A DNA stretch of 51,177 nt from Roseovarius sp. MMSF_3281 (GCF_030733685.1 NZ_JASHIM010000025.1:1-51177); one strand, 5' to 3'; shown: positions 23,963 to 33,299, numbered from the stretch's first letter. Translations and numbers: made by a program. Notes: generated by a model from the sequence alone, not told the origin.

Positions 23963-24199
23963 ACAGAGGAGCAAATCAAAGGTTGTACCCACGTCTTTTC
24001 CCGCGATCGACATTTTCGCTGCACCGTCGTCGCAGTCAGAGATTTTGGGCACACTATCTCGGGCTGGCCAAGCTCAGAGGACACGAACGATTTTCTGCAC
24101 TAAAGTTGACCATCAGAACAGACCCACCAGCCTTTGACTGCTGACGCCGCCGCCTCCTGAGTCTTGCTTTGCTGAATTTCGCGAGAACTTGATGCTGCG

Positions 24200-24670
24200 C
24201 TACTTGCCGCTCTCAGATTGCAGGAGGGCGTGTTCGAAGGCCTCCAGCGTGGTCGTGCTGACGTGATGCTCGATCCCCTCCGCATCGCGTTCCGCAGTCT
24301 CTTCGTCGATTCCCAGGCTGAGGAGAAACGCGACGACGATCCTGTGCCGCCGGCGGCAGGCCTCGGCCAACTCCCGACCGGCATCCGTGAGGAATATGGC
24401 GCGGTAAGGTTCCCGCCGCACCAGGCCAGCAGCTTTGAGTCGCGAGATGTTCTTGGTCACGGTCGGCGGCTTCACTCCAAACCGTTCGGCGATTTCCACC
24501 GGCCTTGCCTCTCCGCGCGACTCGATCAGTTCGGCGATCAGTTCAACGTAATCTTCCGCCATTTCGCTCTCATGTGCCTGACGCACGGTCGCGAATCCCT
24601 CAGCCTGTGCTTCGGGAGCCCTGTCGACAGTTTCGAACGGTTCATGTTCCTGTGATTGCAGCTTTGTCAT
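24200..24670 (-). CDS. mntR: MntR-type DtxR-family transcriptional regulator
   Basis: A 156-residue DtxR-family regulator without SH3 domain, as in MntR. It has a winged helix at about 45-105 (EIAERFGVKPPTVTKNISRL), then metal-binding and dimerisation helices with RRHRIVVAFLLSLGI and EGIEHHVSTTTLEAFEHAL. It represses its targets when Mn(II) or Fe(II) is bound. The ATG at 24670 starts MTKLQSQEH; TTG at 24706 would give a longer form. It is divergent from a di-heme peroxidase, with a palindrome between them. Confidence 0.9.
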   Translation of the reverse strand: MTKLQSQEHEPFETVDRAPEAQAEGFATVRQAHESEMAEDYVELIAELIESRGEARPVEIAERFGVKPPTVTKNISRLKAAGLVRREPYRAIFLTDAGRELAEACRRRHRIVVAFLLSLGIDEETAERDAEGIEHHVSTTTLEAFEHALLQSESGK

Positions 24671-24729
24671 ACTTGGGACTTTGCAGGGAAACTGCAGGAT
24701 TGACAACTTGTTTGCATAGGGTAGATAAA

Positions 24730-24743
24730 TTAGCCGTGGCTAA
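24730..24743. promoter_or_regulatory. palindromic operator, probably for the MntR-like regulator
   Basis: TTAGCC-GT-GGCTAA is a perfect 6+6 inverted repeat 22 bases before the peroxidase start and 60 bases before mntR. TTAG...CTAA arms resemble DtxR-family operators. Its place in the shared divergent region fits control of both directions. Confidence 0.65.
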
Positions 24744-24764
24744 CTTTGAAGTTGGGAGACCACG

Positions 24765-26645
24765 GTGATTCAGAAATTCCTTGGAGCGTTCATTGCCGCA
24801 CTCGCAAGTGCGCTCGTCCTGTCCGGACCTGTCGCTGCGACGCCCGCCAAGGAGGCCCCATGGCTTCCAGAGGCGGCGGCCTACCGGTTGACTCTCTTCC
24901 TCGCGAATCTCGAACCGCTGCCCTGGGATGACGTCGGGACCGCCTGGGCCGAATCCTACCGGGGTTCGGAATTCGCTGTCGGTGCATTGGCTTGGCTGAA
25001 CGGCAGCAGCGACATTGGACCCGCGCCCCTTCTGAACGCCATAACTCGCAAGGACCGCCAGGCGGTCTTCGCCGAGGCGACGCGGCTGATAGCGCGCAGG
25101 ATCGACGAGGAACTGGACCGGGCAGTCATGGCCGACGACCCTGCACGTGCACAGCAGGCCGTGCGGACAGCTCGAGAACTCTATCGCGCATTCGCGGACG
25201 GTATCGCGGCTGCTGATCCCGACGCTTCGAGACGCATCGGCCTCGCCTGGCTGGAACTCAACAGCAGCACAGGCTCCGCCGGTGTTCTTGGTGCTGGTGC
25301 CACACCCGCGAGTCGCAAAACCATGGAAGCCGCGCGCGAAGTCATCTCCGGCTATCTCGCCGAGAATTACCTCGTTGACGATTTCGCGCCCCGCCGGACG
25401 CTGAGCGCGCTGCCGGAAACTGTTGTCCTAAGTGGCCGCACCATCGAGGTGCCGCCAAGCCTGCCGCCGGGGTCTGACATGTTCGATCAGGATCCGCTGC
25501 CGCGCCTCGTCCTCAATTTCGAGGAGCAGGGCATCGACGAGACCGACCTGCCTTTGGTGGCATATGGCGACATGTTGTTCGACAGCGCGCAAATCTTTGG
25601 CAATCCGGCGCAGGACCTCGGGGTCGCTTGTTCGACCTGTCACAACCGCTCGGACGTCAACCAGCGGCTTTTCATTCCGGGTGCGAGCCATCAGCCAGGC
25701 GCGATCGATGTCGATGGCGCCTTCTTCAATCCGATCTTCAATGACCGGCGCGATGATCCGATTGACATCCCCAGCCTCCGTGGCCTGCGTTTCACCGGGC
25801 CCTACGGCCGCGATGGCCGCTTCGCCTCCTTGCGTGATTTCACCCGCAACGTCATCGTCAACGAGTTCGGCGGCGATGAACCGACGCCCTTCATGCTGGA
25901 TGCTCTGCTCGCCTACATGCTCGAATTCGACTTCCTGCCCAACTCCATGCTGACACCGGATGGTCAGCTGACCGAAGCCGCTCCCGAGGCCGCGCAGCGC
26001 GGCGAAGCGATCTTCAATACGCCCTTCGCGGCGCTCGGCGACCGTTCCTGCGCCAGCTGCCACGTCCCGGACACGAACTTCCTGGACCGGCAGGCCCATG
26101 ATATCGGCTCGGTTGCGTCGGCCTACGATGGCGCCCGCACCGGTGCGATGGATACACCCACGCTGCTCGGCACGGCCTACACCGCACCCTATTTCCATGA
26201 CGGATCTCTGCCGACGCTGGCCGCTGTCGTGGACTGGTTCGACGAATCGAAAGCGCTCGGGCTGACCGCGGCGGAGAGGGCTGACCTGACGGCCTATCTG
26301 GAGACCGTGGGCGCAGCGGATGAGCCCTATGAGGCATTCGACGCCGAGAACACCGCCTTCCGGCTGGCATTCTCCGAACTGACGACATTCGCCTCGACGC
26401 TCAATACGTTGCTGCCACAGAGGGATGCGGAGCACATTCTGCTGCTGACCGACACCGTCGCCGCGGACCTTTCGGCGGACGCCAGCACAATGTCGAACTT
26501 GGCTGCGCGGCCCGAGGTCTACGCGTTGGCCGAGCGGCTGGCCGAGGTCGGTGCCGCCGTGCGCGGTGAAGACTGGGTGGCCGCCGAAGCCAGTTGGACC
26601 GCGTTCAAGTCCGAAGCCGACGCAATCGAAGAGAGGGCATTCTGA
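24765..26645 (+). CDS. di-heme cytochrome c peroxidase/MauG-family protein
   Basis: A 626-residue exported protein with signal peptide (1-25). An all-helical N-terminal domain of about 250 residues is fused to a C-terminal di-heme peroxidase-like domain with two c-heme sites, CSTCH and CASCH. Conserved segments include SLRGLRFTGPYGRDGRFASL and PTLLGTAYTAPYFHDG. The family reduces hydrogen peroxide or oxidises protein side chains. The N-terminal extension makes it longer than classical CcpA (about 330 residues), nearer to iron-regulated EfeM-like/peroxidase fusions. GTG start with GGGAG upstream. It overlaps the binding-protein gene, so both are in the MntR-linked operon. Confidence 0.85.
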   Translation: MIQKFLGAFIAALASALVLSGPVAATPAKEAPWLPEAAAYRLTLFLANLEPLPWDDVGTAWAESYRGSEFAVGALAWLNGSSDIGPAPLLNAITRKDRQAVFAEATRLIARRIDEELDRAVMADDPARAQQAVRTARELYRAFADGIAAADPDASRRIGLAWLELNSSTGSAGVLGAGATPASRKTMEAAREVISGYLAENYLVDDFAPRRTLSALPETVVLSGRTIEVPPSLPPGSDMFDQDPLPRLVLNFEEQGIDETDLPLVAYGDMLFDSAQIFGNPAQDLGVACSTCHNRSDVNQRLFIPGASHQPGAIDVDGAFFNPIFNDRRDDPIDIPSLRGLRFTGPYGRDGRFASLRDFTRNVIVNEFGGDEPTPFMLDALLAYMLEFDFLPNSMLTPDGQLTEAAPEAAQRGEAIFNTPFAALGDRSCASCHVPDTNFLDRQAHDIGSVASAYDGARTGAMDTPTLLGTAYTAPYFHDGSLPTLAAVVDWFDESKALGLTAAERADLTAYLETVGAADEPYEAFDAENTAFRLAFSELTTFASTLNTLLPQRDAEHILLLTDTVAADLSADASTMSNLAARPEVYALAERLAEVGAAVRGEDWVAAEASWTAFKSEADAIEERAF

Positions 26646-27520
26646 TGGCAATCCATCTGAATCGCAGAACGATGTTGGCACTGGCCGGTGCGGGCGCAGT
26701 ATCGCTCGCAACCCCGTTGGCCGCGCAGGACACTGCGTTGCGGCTGGCTTTCATCCCGCAGGAGAACCCCGAGAAGCTTCTGGGCGACATTGAAGCCATC
26801 ACCGGCTGGCTGGCTAGTGAGATCGACGTCCCCGTCGAAGGGTTTGTTACCATCGACCATGCGGCAGCGGTCGAGGCGCTGCGCAATGGCGACGCGGATA
26901 TCTCCTTCATGGGCGCCCTGCCTTTCGTCCTGGCCGAGGCCGAGATCGGTGCCGTGCCACTCCTGTCCGAGGTCTACCGCGACGCGCCGAGCTAAACGGG
27001 TCGCATCTTCGTCCGGCGCGATAGTGGCATCGCAGGGCTTGCCGACCTGCGCGGGCGCGACATCGCCTTTGCCGATCCGATCTCGGAATCTGGCTATCTC
27101 TATCCGCTCGCCGAATTCGTCGAGGCTGGGCTGATCGACGGTCCGGGCGCGGCGGAGGCATTCTTCGGCCGCGTCTTCTTCGCAGGCGGCTATCAGCAGG
27201 CCATGCAGGCGATGGCCGAAGGTCTGGTCGATGCCGCGGGTGCCAGCCAGTATGCGGACCTGCTCCTGACGCCGCAGCAGCAGGCACAGGTGACATGGAT
27301 CGCGGAAAGCCCGCCAATCCCGAGCCATGTCGTGATCGCGCGACCCGGGTTGGATGCCGAGGTGCAAGACCGCTTCACCAACGCGATGCTGCAGCTCAAC
27401 GAACCTGAGAACCGCGACAAGCTGCGCTATCTCTACGGGCCGGACGGCTATGTCAGGGCCGACTCCGCCGCCTATGGCGGCGTGCGCGACATGGCACGGC
27501 GATATGGGCTCCTGGAATGA
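26645..27520 (+). pseudogene. PhnD-type ABC binding protein gene with in-frame stop
   Basis: The frame from ATG 26645 encodes an exported phosphonate/phosphite-type periplasmic binding protein (Tat-like NRRTMLALAG; RLAFIPQENPEKL; GDADISFMGALPFVLAEA). It is broken by TAA at 26993-26995 after residue 116. The same frame continues without any other defect for 174 codons (GRIFVRRDSGIAGLADLRG, FAGGYQQAMQAMAEG) to the normal stop. Family members usually have S-Y-T-G at the break, so a single TAC to TAA change explains it. Either the gene is newly inactivated, or there is readthrough or a sequencing error. The downstream ATPase and permease are intact. Confidence 0.85.
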
Positions 27521-28299
27521 ACATTGCGATCCGGATCGACGACCTGAACTTTGCCCATCCGGGCGGGAGTGTTCCGGCGCTGGAGCGGGTCTCGCTTACA
27601 ATTTCGACCGGCGAAAGCGTCGCTTTGCTCGGCCCGTCCGGGGCAGGAAAAACAACGCTGCTGGCATTGCTCGACGGCAGGCTTCAGGGCTGGCGCGGGC
27701 GCGTTTCAGTCTTGGGTGCGCCGCTCGATCCCGACCAACCGCCGCCGCGCGCAAGCCGACCTGATACCGGTTTCGTGTTTCAGGAATTCGCCTTGGTCGA
27801 ACGCTCCACGGTTCTGCGCAACGTGCTGAACGGCCGCCTAGGCCGGATGGCGCCCCTGCGCGCCCTGCTGGGGTCGCCAACGCCACATGATCTCGACATT
27901 GCGCGCACAGCCCTCACCGATTGCGGCATTGCCGATCTCGCCGAACGCCGGGTCGACAGTCTCAGCGGCGGCCAGCGGCAGCGCGTGGCCATTGCGCGGT
28001 GTCTCGCGCAGGAGCCACGGCTGATCCTCGCCGACGAGCCGGTGAGCAACCTCGACCCCACCCGCGCTGGGGAGGTCTTGGCGCTGCTGACCGGGGCGGC
28101 GCAAGCGCGCGGCGCAACGGCGCTGTTTTCCTCGCACCAGCCCGACCTGGCGCGGCGTTTCGCGCAGCGCATCATCGGCATTCGTGGCGGGCGGATTGCC
28201 TTCGATGTGCCGGCCTCCGAGTTGAACGAGGATGCGACAGCGGAGCTCTATCGGGCGGTTGAGCCAATCCCCGGTATCGGCCTCAGGGCGGTGTCCTGA
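27517..28299 (+). CDS. ABC transporter ATP-binding protein, PhnC-like
   Basis: A 260-residue ATPase with Walker A GPSGAGKTT, Q-loop FVFQEFALVER, signature LSGGQRQRVAIARCL, Walker B LILADEPVSNLDP and a switch His in SSHQPDL. The order binding protein, ATPase, permease and the sequence style match phosphonate-type importers. The start overlaps the preceding stop (ATGA). The MntR context raises the possibility of another substrate, for example a metal or metal-oxyanion, but nothing in the sequence decides this. Confidence 0.88.
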   Translation: MNIAIRIDDLNFAHPGGSVPALERVSLTISTGESVALLGPSGAGKTTLLALLDGRLQGWRGRVSVLGAPLDPDQPPPRASRPDTGFVFQEFALVERSTVLRNVLNGRLGRMAPLRALLGSPTPHDLDIARTALTDCGIADLAERRVDSLSGGQRQRVAIARCLAQEPRLILADEPVSNLDPTRAGEVLALLTGAAQARGATALFSSHQPDLARRFAQRIIGIRGGRIAFDVPASELNEDATAELYRAVEPIPGIGLRAVS

Positions 28300-29057
28300 T
28301 GGCGTTCCGCGGGTTTGGCGGCTTTACGACGAGTGGTCTGATCGCCGCCGCGATCCTGTGGTCCTTCGCCACGACCGATGTCGAGTTGTCGCGTCTCATG
28401 TCGGCCGGCCCGCGCATTGCCGATTTCCTCGGTCGGATGTTTCCGCCTGACCCGACGGTGATGGCCGAGATCAAGAAGGGCAGCGCGGAAACGCTGCGGA
28501 TCGCGATCCTCGGCACCCTCGGTGCTGTGATCCTGTCCGTTCCCCTCGGCATTCTCGCGTCTGAGACGATGGTATCGCCTGCGGTGTTCCGGCCGATCCG
28601 AACGCTGCTTGCTTTCATCCGGGCGATTCCGCTGATCCTCGTGGCCATGCTCATGGTGGGCGCTGTCGGGCTCGGGCCGTTGCCCGGCATCATCGCGGTC
28701 GCCTTTCATGCCACCGGGATGCTCGCCAAGTTCTATGCCGAGGCGATCGACGGCGTGTCCCGCGCGCCGATCGCCGCACTGGAAAGCGCGGGCGCCGGGC
28801 CGCTCGTGCGGCTCAGATACGCGATCTGGCCGCAGATGGCGCCGGTCGTCGCCCGCGACACGATTTTCCGGTTCGAGTTGAACCTGCGCGAGTCGCTGAT
28901 CCTCGGCATTGTCGGCGCGGGCGGGATCGGTTTTTACATCCAGACCTACGTGCGCTCTTTCCAGTATGACAAGGCGGCCAGCGTCACGATTGCCGTCGTC
29001 GTCATGGTCATCGCCATCGAAGCTATCAACGTTGCGCTGCGCCGTCGTTTTGCCTGA
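28299..29057 (+). CDS. ABC transporter permease, PhnE-like
   Basis: A 252-residue inner-membrane permease with about six helices and the coupling EAA loop EALESAGAG-type sequence (read as AALESAGAGPLVRLRYAIWP). The FIRAIPLILVAMLMVGAVGLGP segment is typical of PhnE. It overlaps the ATPase stop by one base. It ends three bases before the convergent L,D-transpeptidase gene, so there is no room for a terminator between them. Confidence 0.88.
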   Translation: MAFRGFGGFTTSGLIAAAILWSFATTDVELSRLMSAGPRIADFLGRMFPPDPTVMAEIKKGSAETLRIAILGTLGAVILSVPLGILASETMVSPAVFRPIRTLLAFIRAIPLILVAMLMVGAVGLGPLPGIIAVAFHATGMLAKFYAEAIDGVSRAPIAALESAGAGPLVRLRYAIWPQMAPVVARDTIFRFELNLRESLILGIVGAGGIGFYIQTYVRSFQYDKAASVTIAVVVMVIAIEAINVALRRRFA

Positions 29058-29060
29058 CCA

Positions 29061-29570
29061 TCAGGTATAGATGTCGATCGGTGTCCCGTCCCGCACCATG
29101 GCGTAGATATCCTCGATCTGCCGGTCGGTGACGGAGATGCAGCCCGCGGTCCAGTCGCGTTTGTTCATCGGGTCGATCCCCTTGCGGGGCCCCCCGTGGA
29201 TGAAAATGTCGCCACCCGGCGATTTTCCTTGCGCCTCCGCGAACGCGATGTCGGCCTCATTGGGATATGAGATGCCGATGGAGAGGTGGAAGAGGCTGTC
29301 CGGGTTGCGCCGGTCAATCGCGTAGGAGCCCTCCGGCGTGCGGCCGTCTCCTTCGAACTGCTTGTGGCCTTCGGGCGCGAAGCCCAATCCGATGGGATAG
29401 GTCCGCAAGACATCATCCGCCCCGTCCAGAACCAGCAGCCGCTGCGCCTTGTACATACGCAGCCGGGTCACTTCGGGACCGTTGTAGGACCGGAACTTGC
29501 CGGCACAGCCTGACAGGAAGACGCCCAATCCGCCCAACAGCAAGACCCGCCGTGGAATTCTGGTATTCAT
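29061..29570 (-). CDS. L,D-transpeptidase lipoprotein (YkuD domain)
   Basis: A 169-residue lipoprotein (lipobox LSGC near residue 20) with a YkuD domain: FIHGGPRKG and TAGCISVTDRQIEDIY hold the catalytic His and Cys. Such enzymes make 3-3 peptidoglycan crosslinks or attach lipoproteins to peptidoglycan. The ATG at 29570 is favoured over the adjoining GTG. It lies 67 bases behind the metal ATPase gene in the same direction and is probably cotranscribed from site F. As a lipoprotein it would itself need the LspA/Lnt pathway. Confidence 0.9.
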   Translation of the reverse strand: MNTRIPRRVLLLGGLGVFLSGCAGKFRSYNGPEVTRLRMYKAQRLLVLDGADDVLRTYPIGLGFAPEGHKQFEGDGRTPEGSYAIDRRNPDSLFHLSIGISYPNEADIAFAEAQGKSPGGDIFIHGGPRKGIDPMNKRDWTAGCISVTDRQIEDIYAMVRDGTPIDIYT

Positions 29571-29636
29571 CACCGCTCGACGCCCCTTTTGCGAGGTCTG
29601 GTTGATGTCAGACGTTACTCTACCGAAACCGCCGGA

Positions 29637-32033
29637 TCAATGACCGTGCGCCAGTGCTCCCTTCGCCATCTGCTCGCCCACCGGTTCTCCGCCTGAAGGC
29701 CCGGCCTCAACCTGATGGCCGTTCAGGAGCCGAAGTGCGTTGGCGACCACCAGCAGAGACACGCCTACATCCGCAGCAATGGCGCCCCACATTGAGGCCA
29801 TGCCGAACGCGGTCAGCCCGACGAACAGCGCCTTGGTCGCCAGCGATATGCCGATATTCTGGTGGATGATCGTCATGGCACGGCGCGAATGGCCGATAAG
29901 CCAGGGTACCTTGCCGATGTCGTCGGTCATCAGCGCGATGTCGGCCGTCTCGATCGCGGCATCCGATCCGACAGCGCCCATGGCGATGGCATAATGCGCC
30001 CGCGCCATGGCCGGTGCGTCATTCACACCGTCGCCGATCATCGCCACCATGTCGTGGCTTTCGACGAGTTCCTCAATGGCCGTCACCTTGTCTTCTGGCA
30101 AAAGTTCGGCGCGCACCTCGTCGATGCCGACTTCGGCTGCCACCGCGCGCGCGGTGCGTTCGTTGTCGCCCGTCAACATCACGATGGTCTTCACACCCTG
30201 CGCATGCAGGCGGGCAACGATCCCCTTTGCATCTGGGCGGATGCGGTCGCGAAGCTCCAGTACGCCGGTCACGCCGGTCTCGTCACCCACGGCAACGAGG
30301 GTGCTCCCTGCCCCTTCGATCCGATCCCGCAGATCCGCCGGAATGGCATTGCCGAACCCCTTCTCTTCGGCGAAGCGATCCGAGCCGAGCCAGATAACGC
30401 GCCCGTCGGCGCGTCCTTCCAGACCGCGCCCGGGCACGGTGCGGGTGTCCTCTGCGGCAGACACGGAAACACCATCGGCTTCGGCGCGCGAGAGGATGGC
30501 GCGTGCCAGCGGGTGTGAAGACCGCGCCTCCAGGCTTGCTGCCAGCGCCATGAGATCGCGTGCGGAAACGCCGACCAGTGGGTGAACCGCCGCCACCTCA
30601 GGCTCGCCCATGGTGATCGTCCCGGTCTTGTCCATCGCCAGTGCCGTGGTCCGCCCCGGCGCCTCGACATAGGCGCCGCCCTTGATGAGCACCCCCGCCC
30701 GTGCCGACGCGGTCAGCGCCGCCACGATGGAGACCGGCGTAGAAATGACCAGCGCGCAAGGACATGCGATGACCAGAAGGACCAGAGCATTGTAGAACCA
30801 GTAGTCCCAGGCGCCGCCGAGCAGCAGTGGCGGCACCAGCGCGATGGCGATCGCCAAAGCCATCACGATGGGTGTGTAGATGCGCGCGAACTTGGCCACC
30901 CACTGTTCGACCGGCGCGCGGCGGGCATGGGCATCGCCCACCATGCGAATGATTTTCGCGAGCACCGTGTCCGAGGCGGCCTTCGTCGCCCGCACCGTCA
31001 GTGTGCCCTCCCCGTTGATCGTGCCGGCATAGACCTCGTCGCCGGGTTCCTTGGGCACTAGCGCGCTTTCCCCAGTAATTGGGGCCTGATCGACGGCCCC
31101 TGCCCCGTCCACGACCTCACCGTCGAGGGGGATCCGGTCGCCGCCGCGCACGATAAACCTTGCATTGACTGCCACGGCCGCGGCCGGAACGTCGGATTCA
31201 GATCCGTCGTCGTAAAGAACCCGCGCCGTTGGCGGCGCCAGATCGAGGAGAGATGAAACCGCGTTGCGTGCGCGACCGACACTCCAGCTCTCAAGATAGA
31301 GCGACAAAGAGAAGAAAAACGCGACCGTCGCGGCCTCGAAGAATTCGCCGAGCCCGATGGCTCCTGCAACGGCCACCACCATCAGTAGGTTCATGTCTGG
31401 TGAAAGTCGCCGCGCCGAAGACCATGCCTTGGGCGCAACCAGCCAGACCCCAAAGAGGATCGCGACGGCGAAGATCCCTGCTTCCGCCATAGGCATAGGC
31501 ACCTCGCCATGCCCCGCAAAGAGCCCGAGCGCGCCGCCCATGCCGGTCTCGACAATGTGAAAAAGGAATCCCGCCGCCCAGAAGCCGCCGCTCAACGAGG
31601 TAAAGCGCTTCTGACGTGCCAGATGCGCGGCCTGATCCTCTGCTGCATTGTCGGCGTCCCACGGTTTTGCGCTCATGCCGGTACTCGCGACCAGTTGCGA
31701 AACCTCGTTGTCCGAAATCCTGTCTGCGGTATCCAGAATCGTCATCCGACCATTGATGACATCGAACGCCAGATGCTCAGTCCCGCCGACTTTTGGACCG
31801 ACCACCCTATTCAGGATTGCCACCTCTTCGGCACAATCCAGACCGGAGACTTGAAAATTTCGTCCATTCGAGGGGATGGCTTGTGCCAATTCCGTGTTGG
31901 CTCCAGCACCGCAGCACGCAGCACCTTCTCCATGAGAGTGGGAAACTCCGCTCGCATGTTTGTGATCATCACCATGATCGTGACTGCAGTCAGAGCTGTG
32001 CTTGTGGTCGTGGCGGTGGCCATTGGAAGACAT
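29637..32033 (-). CDS. Pb/Cd/Zn-exporting P1B-type ATPase (ZntA/CadA/PbrA-like)
   Basis: A 798-residue heavy-metal ATPase. In order: His-rich N tail (residues 6-34), a metal-binding domain with GLDCAEE (Cys-x-Glu-Glu, not CxxC), eight TM helices, TGES at 320-323, the CPC metal site at 424-426, DKTGT at 468-472, SHPLA at 506-510, GDGVNDAP, and an Asp in the last helix pair (ADVGVSLLVVANALRLL) that marks the Zn/Cd/Pb subgroup. It pumps divalent soft metals out of the cytoplasm. GAGGT precedes the ATG, which sits 34 bases from the -10 of site F. Confidence 0.95.
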   Translation of the reverse strand: MSSNGHRHDHKHSSDCSHDHGDDHKHASGVSHSHGEGAACCGAGANTELAQAIPSNGRNFQVSGLDCAEEVAILNRVVGPKVGGTEHLAFDVINGRMTILDTADRISDNEVSQLVASTGMSAKPWDADNAAEDQAAHLARQKRFTSLSGGFWAAGFLFHIVETGMGGALGLFAGHGEVPMPMAEAGIFAVAILFGVWLVAPKAWSSARRLSPDMNLLMVVAVAGAIGLGEFFEAATVAFFFSLSLYLESWSVGRARNAVSSLLDLAPPTARVLYDDGSESDVPAAAVAVNARFIVRGGDRIPLDGEVVDGAGAVDQAPITGESALVPKEPGDEVYAGTINGEGTLTVRATKAASDTVLAKIIRMVGDAHARRAPVEQWVAKFARIYTPIVMALAIAIALVPPLLLGGAWDYWFYNALVLLVIACPCALVISTPVSIVAALTASARAGVLIKGGAYVEAPGRTTALAMDKTGTITMGEPEVAAVHPLVGVSARDLMALAASLEARSSHPLARAILSRAEADGVSVSAAEDTRTVPGRGLEGRADGRVIWLGSDRFAEEKGFGNAIPADLRDRIEGAGSTLVAVGDETGVTGVLELRDRIRPDAKGIVARLHAQGVKTIVMLTGDNERTARAVAAEVGIDEVRAELLPEDKVTAIEELVESHDMVAMIGDGVNDAPAMARAHYAIAMGAVGSDAAIETADIALMTDDIGKVPWLIGHSRRAMTIIHQNIGISLATKALFVGLTAFGMASMWGAIAADVGVSLLVVANALRLLNGHQVEAGPSGGEPVGEQMAKGALAHGH

Positions 32034-32066
32034 GGGATTGACCTCGGGATTCGTTCATTCCACATT

Positions 32067-32097
32067 GAAATAACCCCTACAGTAACTAGAGCTTCAA
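32067..32097 (-). promoter_or_regulatory. MerR-type promoter, site F, before the metal ATPase
   Basis: Reading leftward: -35 TTGAAG, 19-bp spacer with dyad CTCTAGTTACTGTAG (32077-32091), -10 TATTTC. This is the position where MerR-type promoters of zntA/pbrA/cadA genes are known, which supports the same assignment for the other six sites. Confidence 0.88.
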
Positions 32098-32202
32098 GAG
32101 CTAAAACAAAAATTTGGTCAAGTAAGGACACAGACCTGCGGAACCTTGAAACGCGCCGCTAAGTCTGAAGACGCGGCTGACCTGCCAAAGAGTGAGATAG
32201 AT

Positions 32203-32472
32203 ATGCTTCAAAAATATGCGGTGATCATGGTTGCAACATTGGCCCTGGCTGGCTGCGCGGTGCCTTCTAAGGAAGACAACGATCCATTCAGGATCGGCAA
32301 TGTTCCAGAATCTGTCGCAGCCCTCGCTGCACCCGACCAGGATCTCATCACGGCACGGCTACGTCCCGAAGATAATTGCTATTGGTATGCCCATAGTGGG
32401 CCGGTGGAAACGACCTTGGTCCCGTTGCGATCGGCAGGCGGCAATCCCATCTGCGTCGCGCGCCAATCCTGA
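32203..32472 (+). CDS. small lipoprotein of unknown function
   Basis: An 89-residue protein with a clear lipobox (LALAGC, Cys18) and a short mature part containing EDNCYWYAHSG and a closing NPICVARQS, so two cysteines could form a disulfide. The ATG at 32203 is chosen because the signal peptide starts there (AGTGAGATAGAT upstream). It is divergent from the metal ATPase. A GACGC/GCGTC stem follows the stop (32475-32490) as a weak terminator candidate. Family not recognised. Confidence 0.6.
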   Translation: MLQKYAVIMVATLALAGCAVPSKEDNDPFRIGNVPESVAALAAPDQDLITARLRPEDNCYWYAHSGPVETTLVPLRSAGGNPICVARQS

Positions 32473-32511
32473 TTGACGCGTCCAAGCGTCGGATTGACGG
32501 CGCGGCTTGGG

Positions 32512-33177
32512 TCAACTCTGCGGAGTCACGCTGTCCTCGGCCGAATATAGGAACGCCGTCGAGCCAATCTCCACATTCGGATACAGATCGTTTATGTGCG
32601 CCATGACCATCCGGACGCAACCGGAACTGGCTCGGCCGCCGATGCTTCGCGGCTGTGGTGTACCGTGGATGCGCAGATAGGTGTCTCGGTCCCCGACATA
32701 GAGATAAAGCGCCCGTGACCCGAGCGCGTTCTCAGGTCCGGGTTCCATACCGTCAGCGATGTCGGCGTAGAGCTCCGGGTCGCGGTCAATCATGTTCTGT
32801 GTTGGCTGCCAATGCGGCCACCTGACCTTGCGCTTGATCGTGTAGACGCCTGGCTCATAAAGTTTGCCACGAGCAATCGCTACGCCATAGCGCATCGCCG
32901 TGCCGCCTTCCTCGATATGGTAAAGATAGCGCGCGACAGCATCGACATGGATGTCACCGGCCACAAGACCATCTTTAGTTATAACCCGCTGCGGCAGAAA
33001 GCGCGGGTGCAGGCCCCACGGGTTTGATGTGGCTGGGTTATAGCCCGGCGGTGTAATCTGTGCATCCCAAGCCGCCTTTTCCGCTTCAGTGGGCCAGGTG
33101 TCAGCGAGGAGCGGACTCGAGATAGACGCCGAGAACAATGCGGCAGTCGTCTGGATGAAGTGTCGTCTTGTCAGCAT
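32512..33177 (-). CDS. L,D-transpeptidase (YkuD), Tat-like signal
   Basis: A 221-residue exported protein with a twin-arginine-like start (MLTRRHFIQTTAALFSA) and a YkuD domain whose catalytic motif is LRIHGTPQPRSIGG...ASSGCVRM. It resembles the ErfK/YbiS group that crosslinks peptidoglycan through meso-diaminopimelate residues. It stands alone behind its own MerR-type promoter (site G), with about 115 bases of leader. It is the second such enzyme in the metal regulon. Confidence 0.9.
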   Translation of the reverse strand: MLTRRHFIQTTAALFSASISSPLLADTWPTEAEKAAWDAQITPPGYNPATSNPWGLHPRFLPQRVITKDGLVAGDIHVDAVARYLYHIEEGGTAMRYGVAIARGKLYEPGVYTIKRKVRWPHWQPTQNMIDRDPELYADIADGMEPGPENALGSRALYLYVGDRDTYLRIHGTPQPRSIGGRASSGCVRMVMAHINDLYPNVEIGSTAFLYSAEDSVTPQS

Positions 33178-33299
33178 ATAGATTGCTCCGTTCACGCATT
33201 GGACGGCAAACCGAACCTTACCCCGAACGCAGTGTTGTTCGCCCGGGAAAGAGTGAGGCGTTATTGGCAACTTGCTCCATGGTGCCGTTCTATGTCGGT

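Noticed and set aside
25428..26711. Long reading frame on the minus strand (427 codons)
   Set aside because: It is antisense to the di-heme peroxidase, which has heme motifs and a signal peptide; the antisense product is Arg/Gly-rich and without domains.
26993..26995. Programmed stop-codon readthrough or recoding in the binding-protein gene
   Set aside because: No SECIS-like or stimulatory structure is evident, and TAA is the least readthrough-prone stop; a point mutation or base error is simpler.
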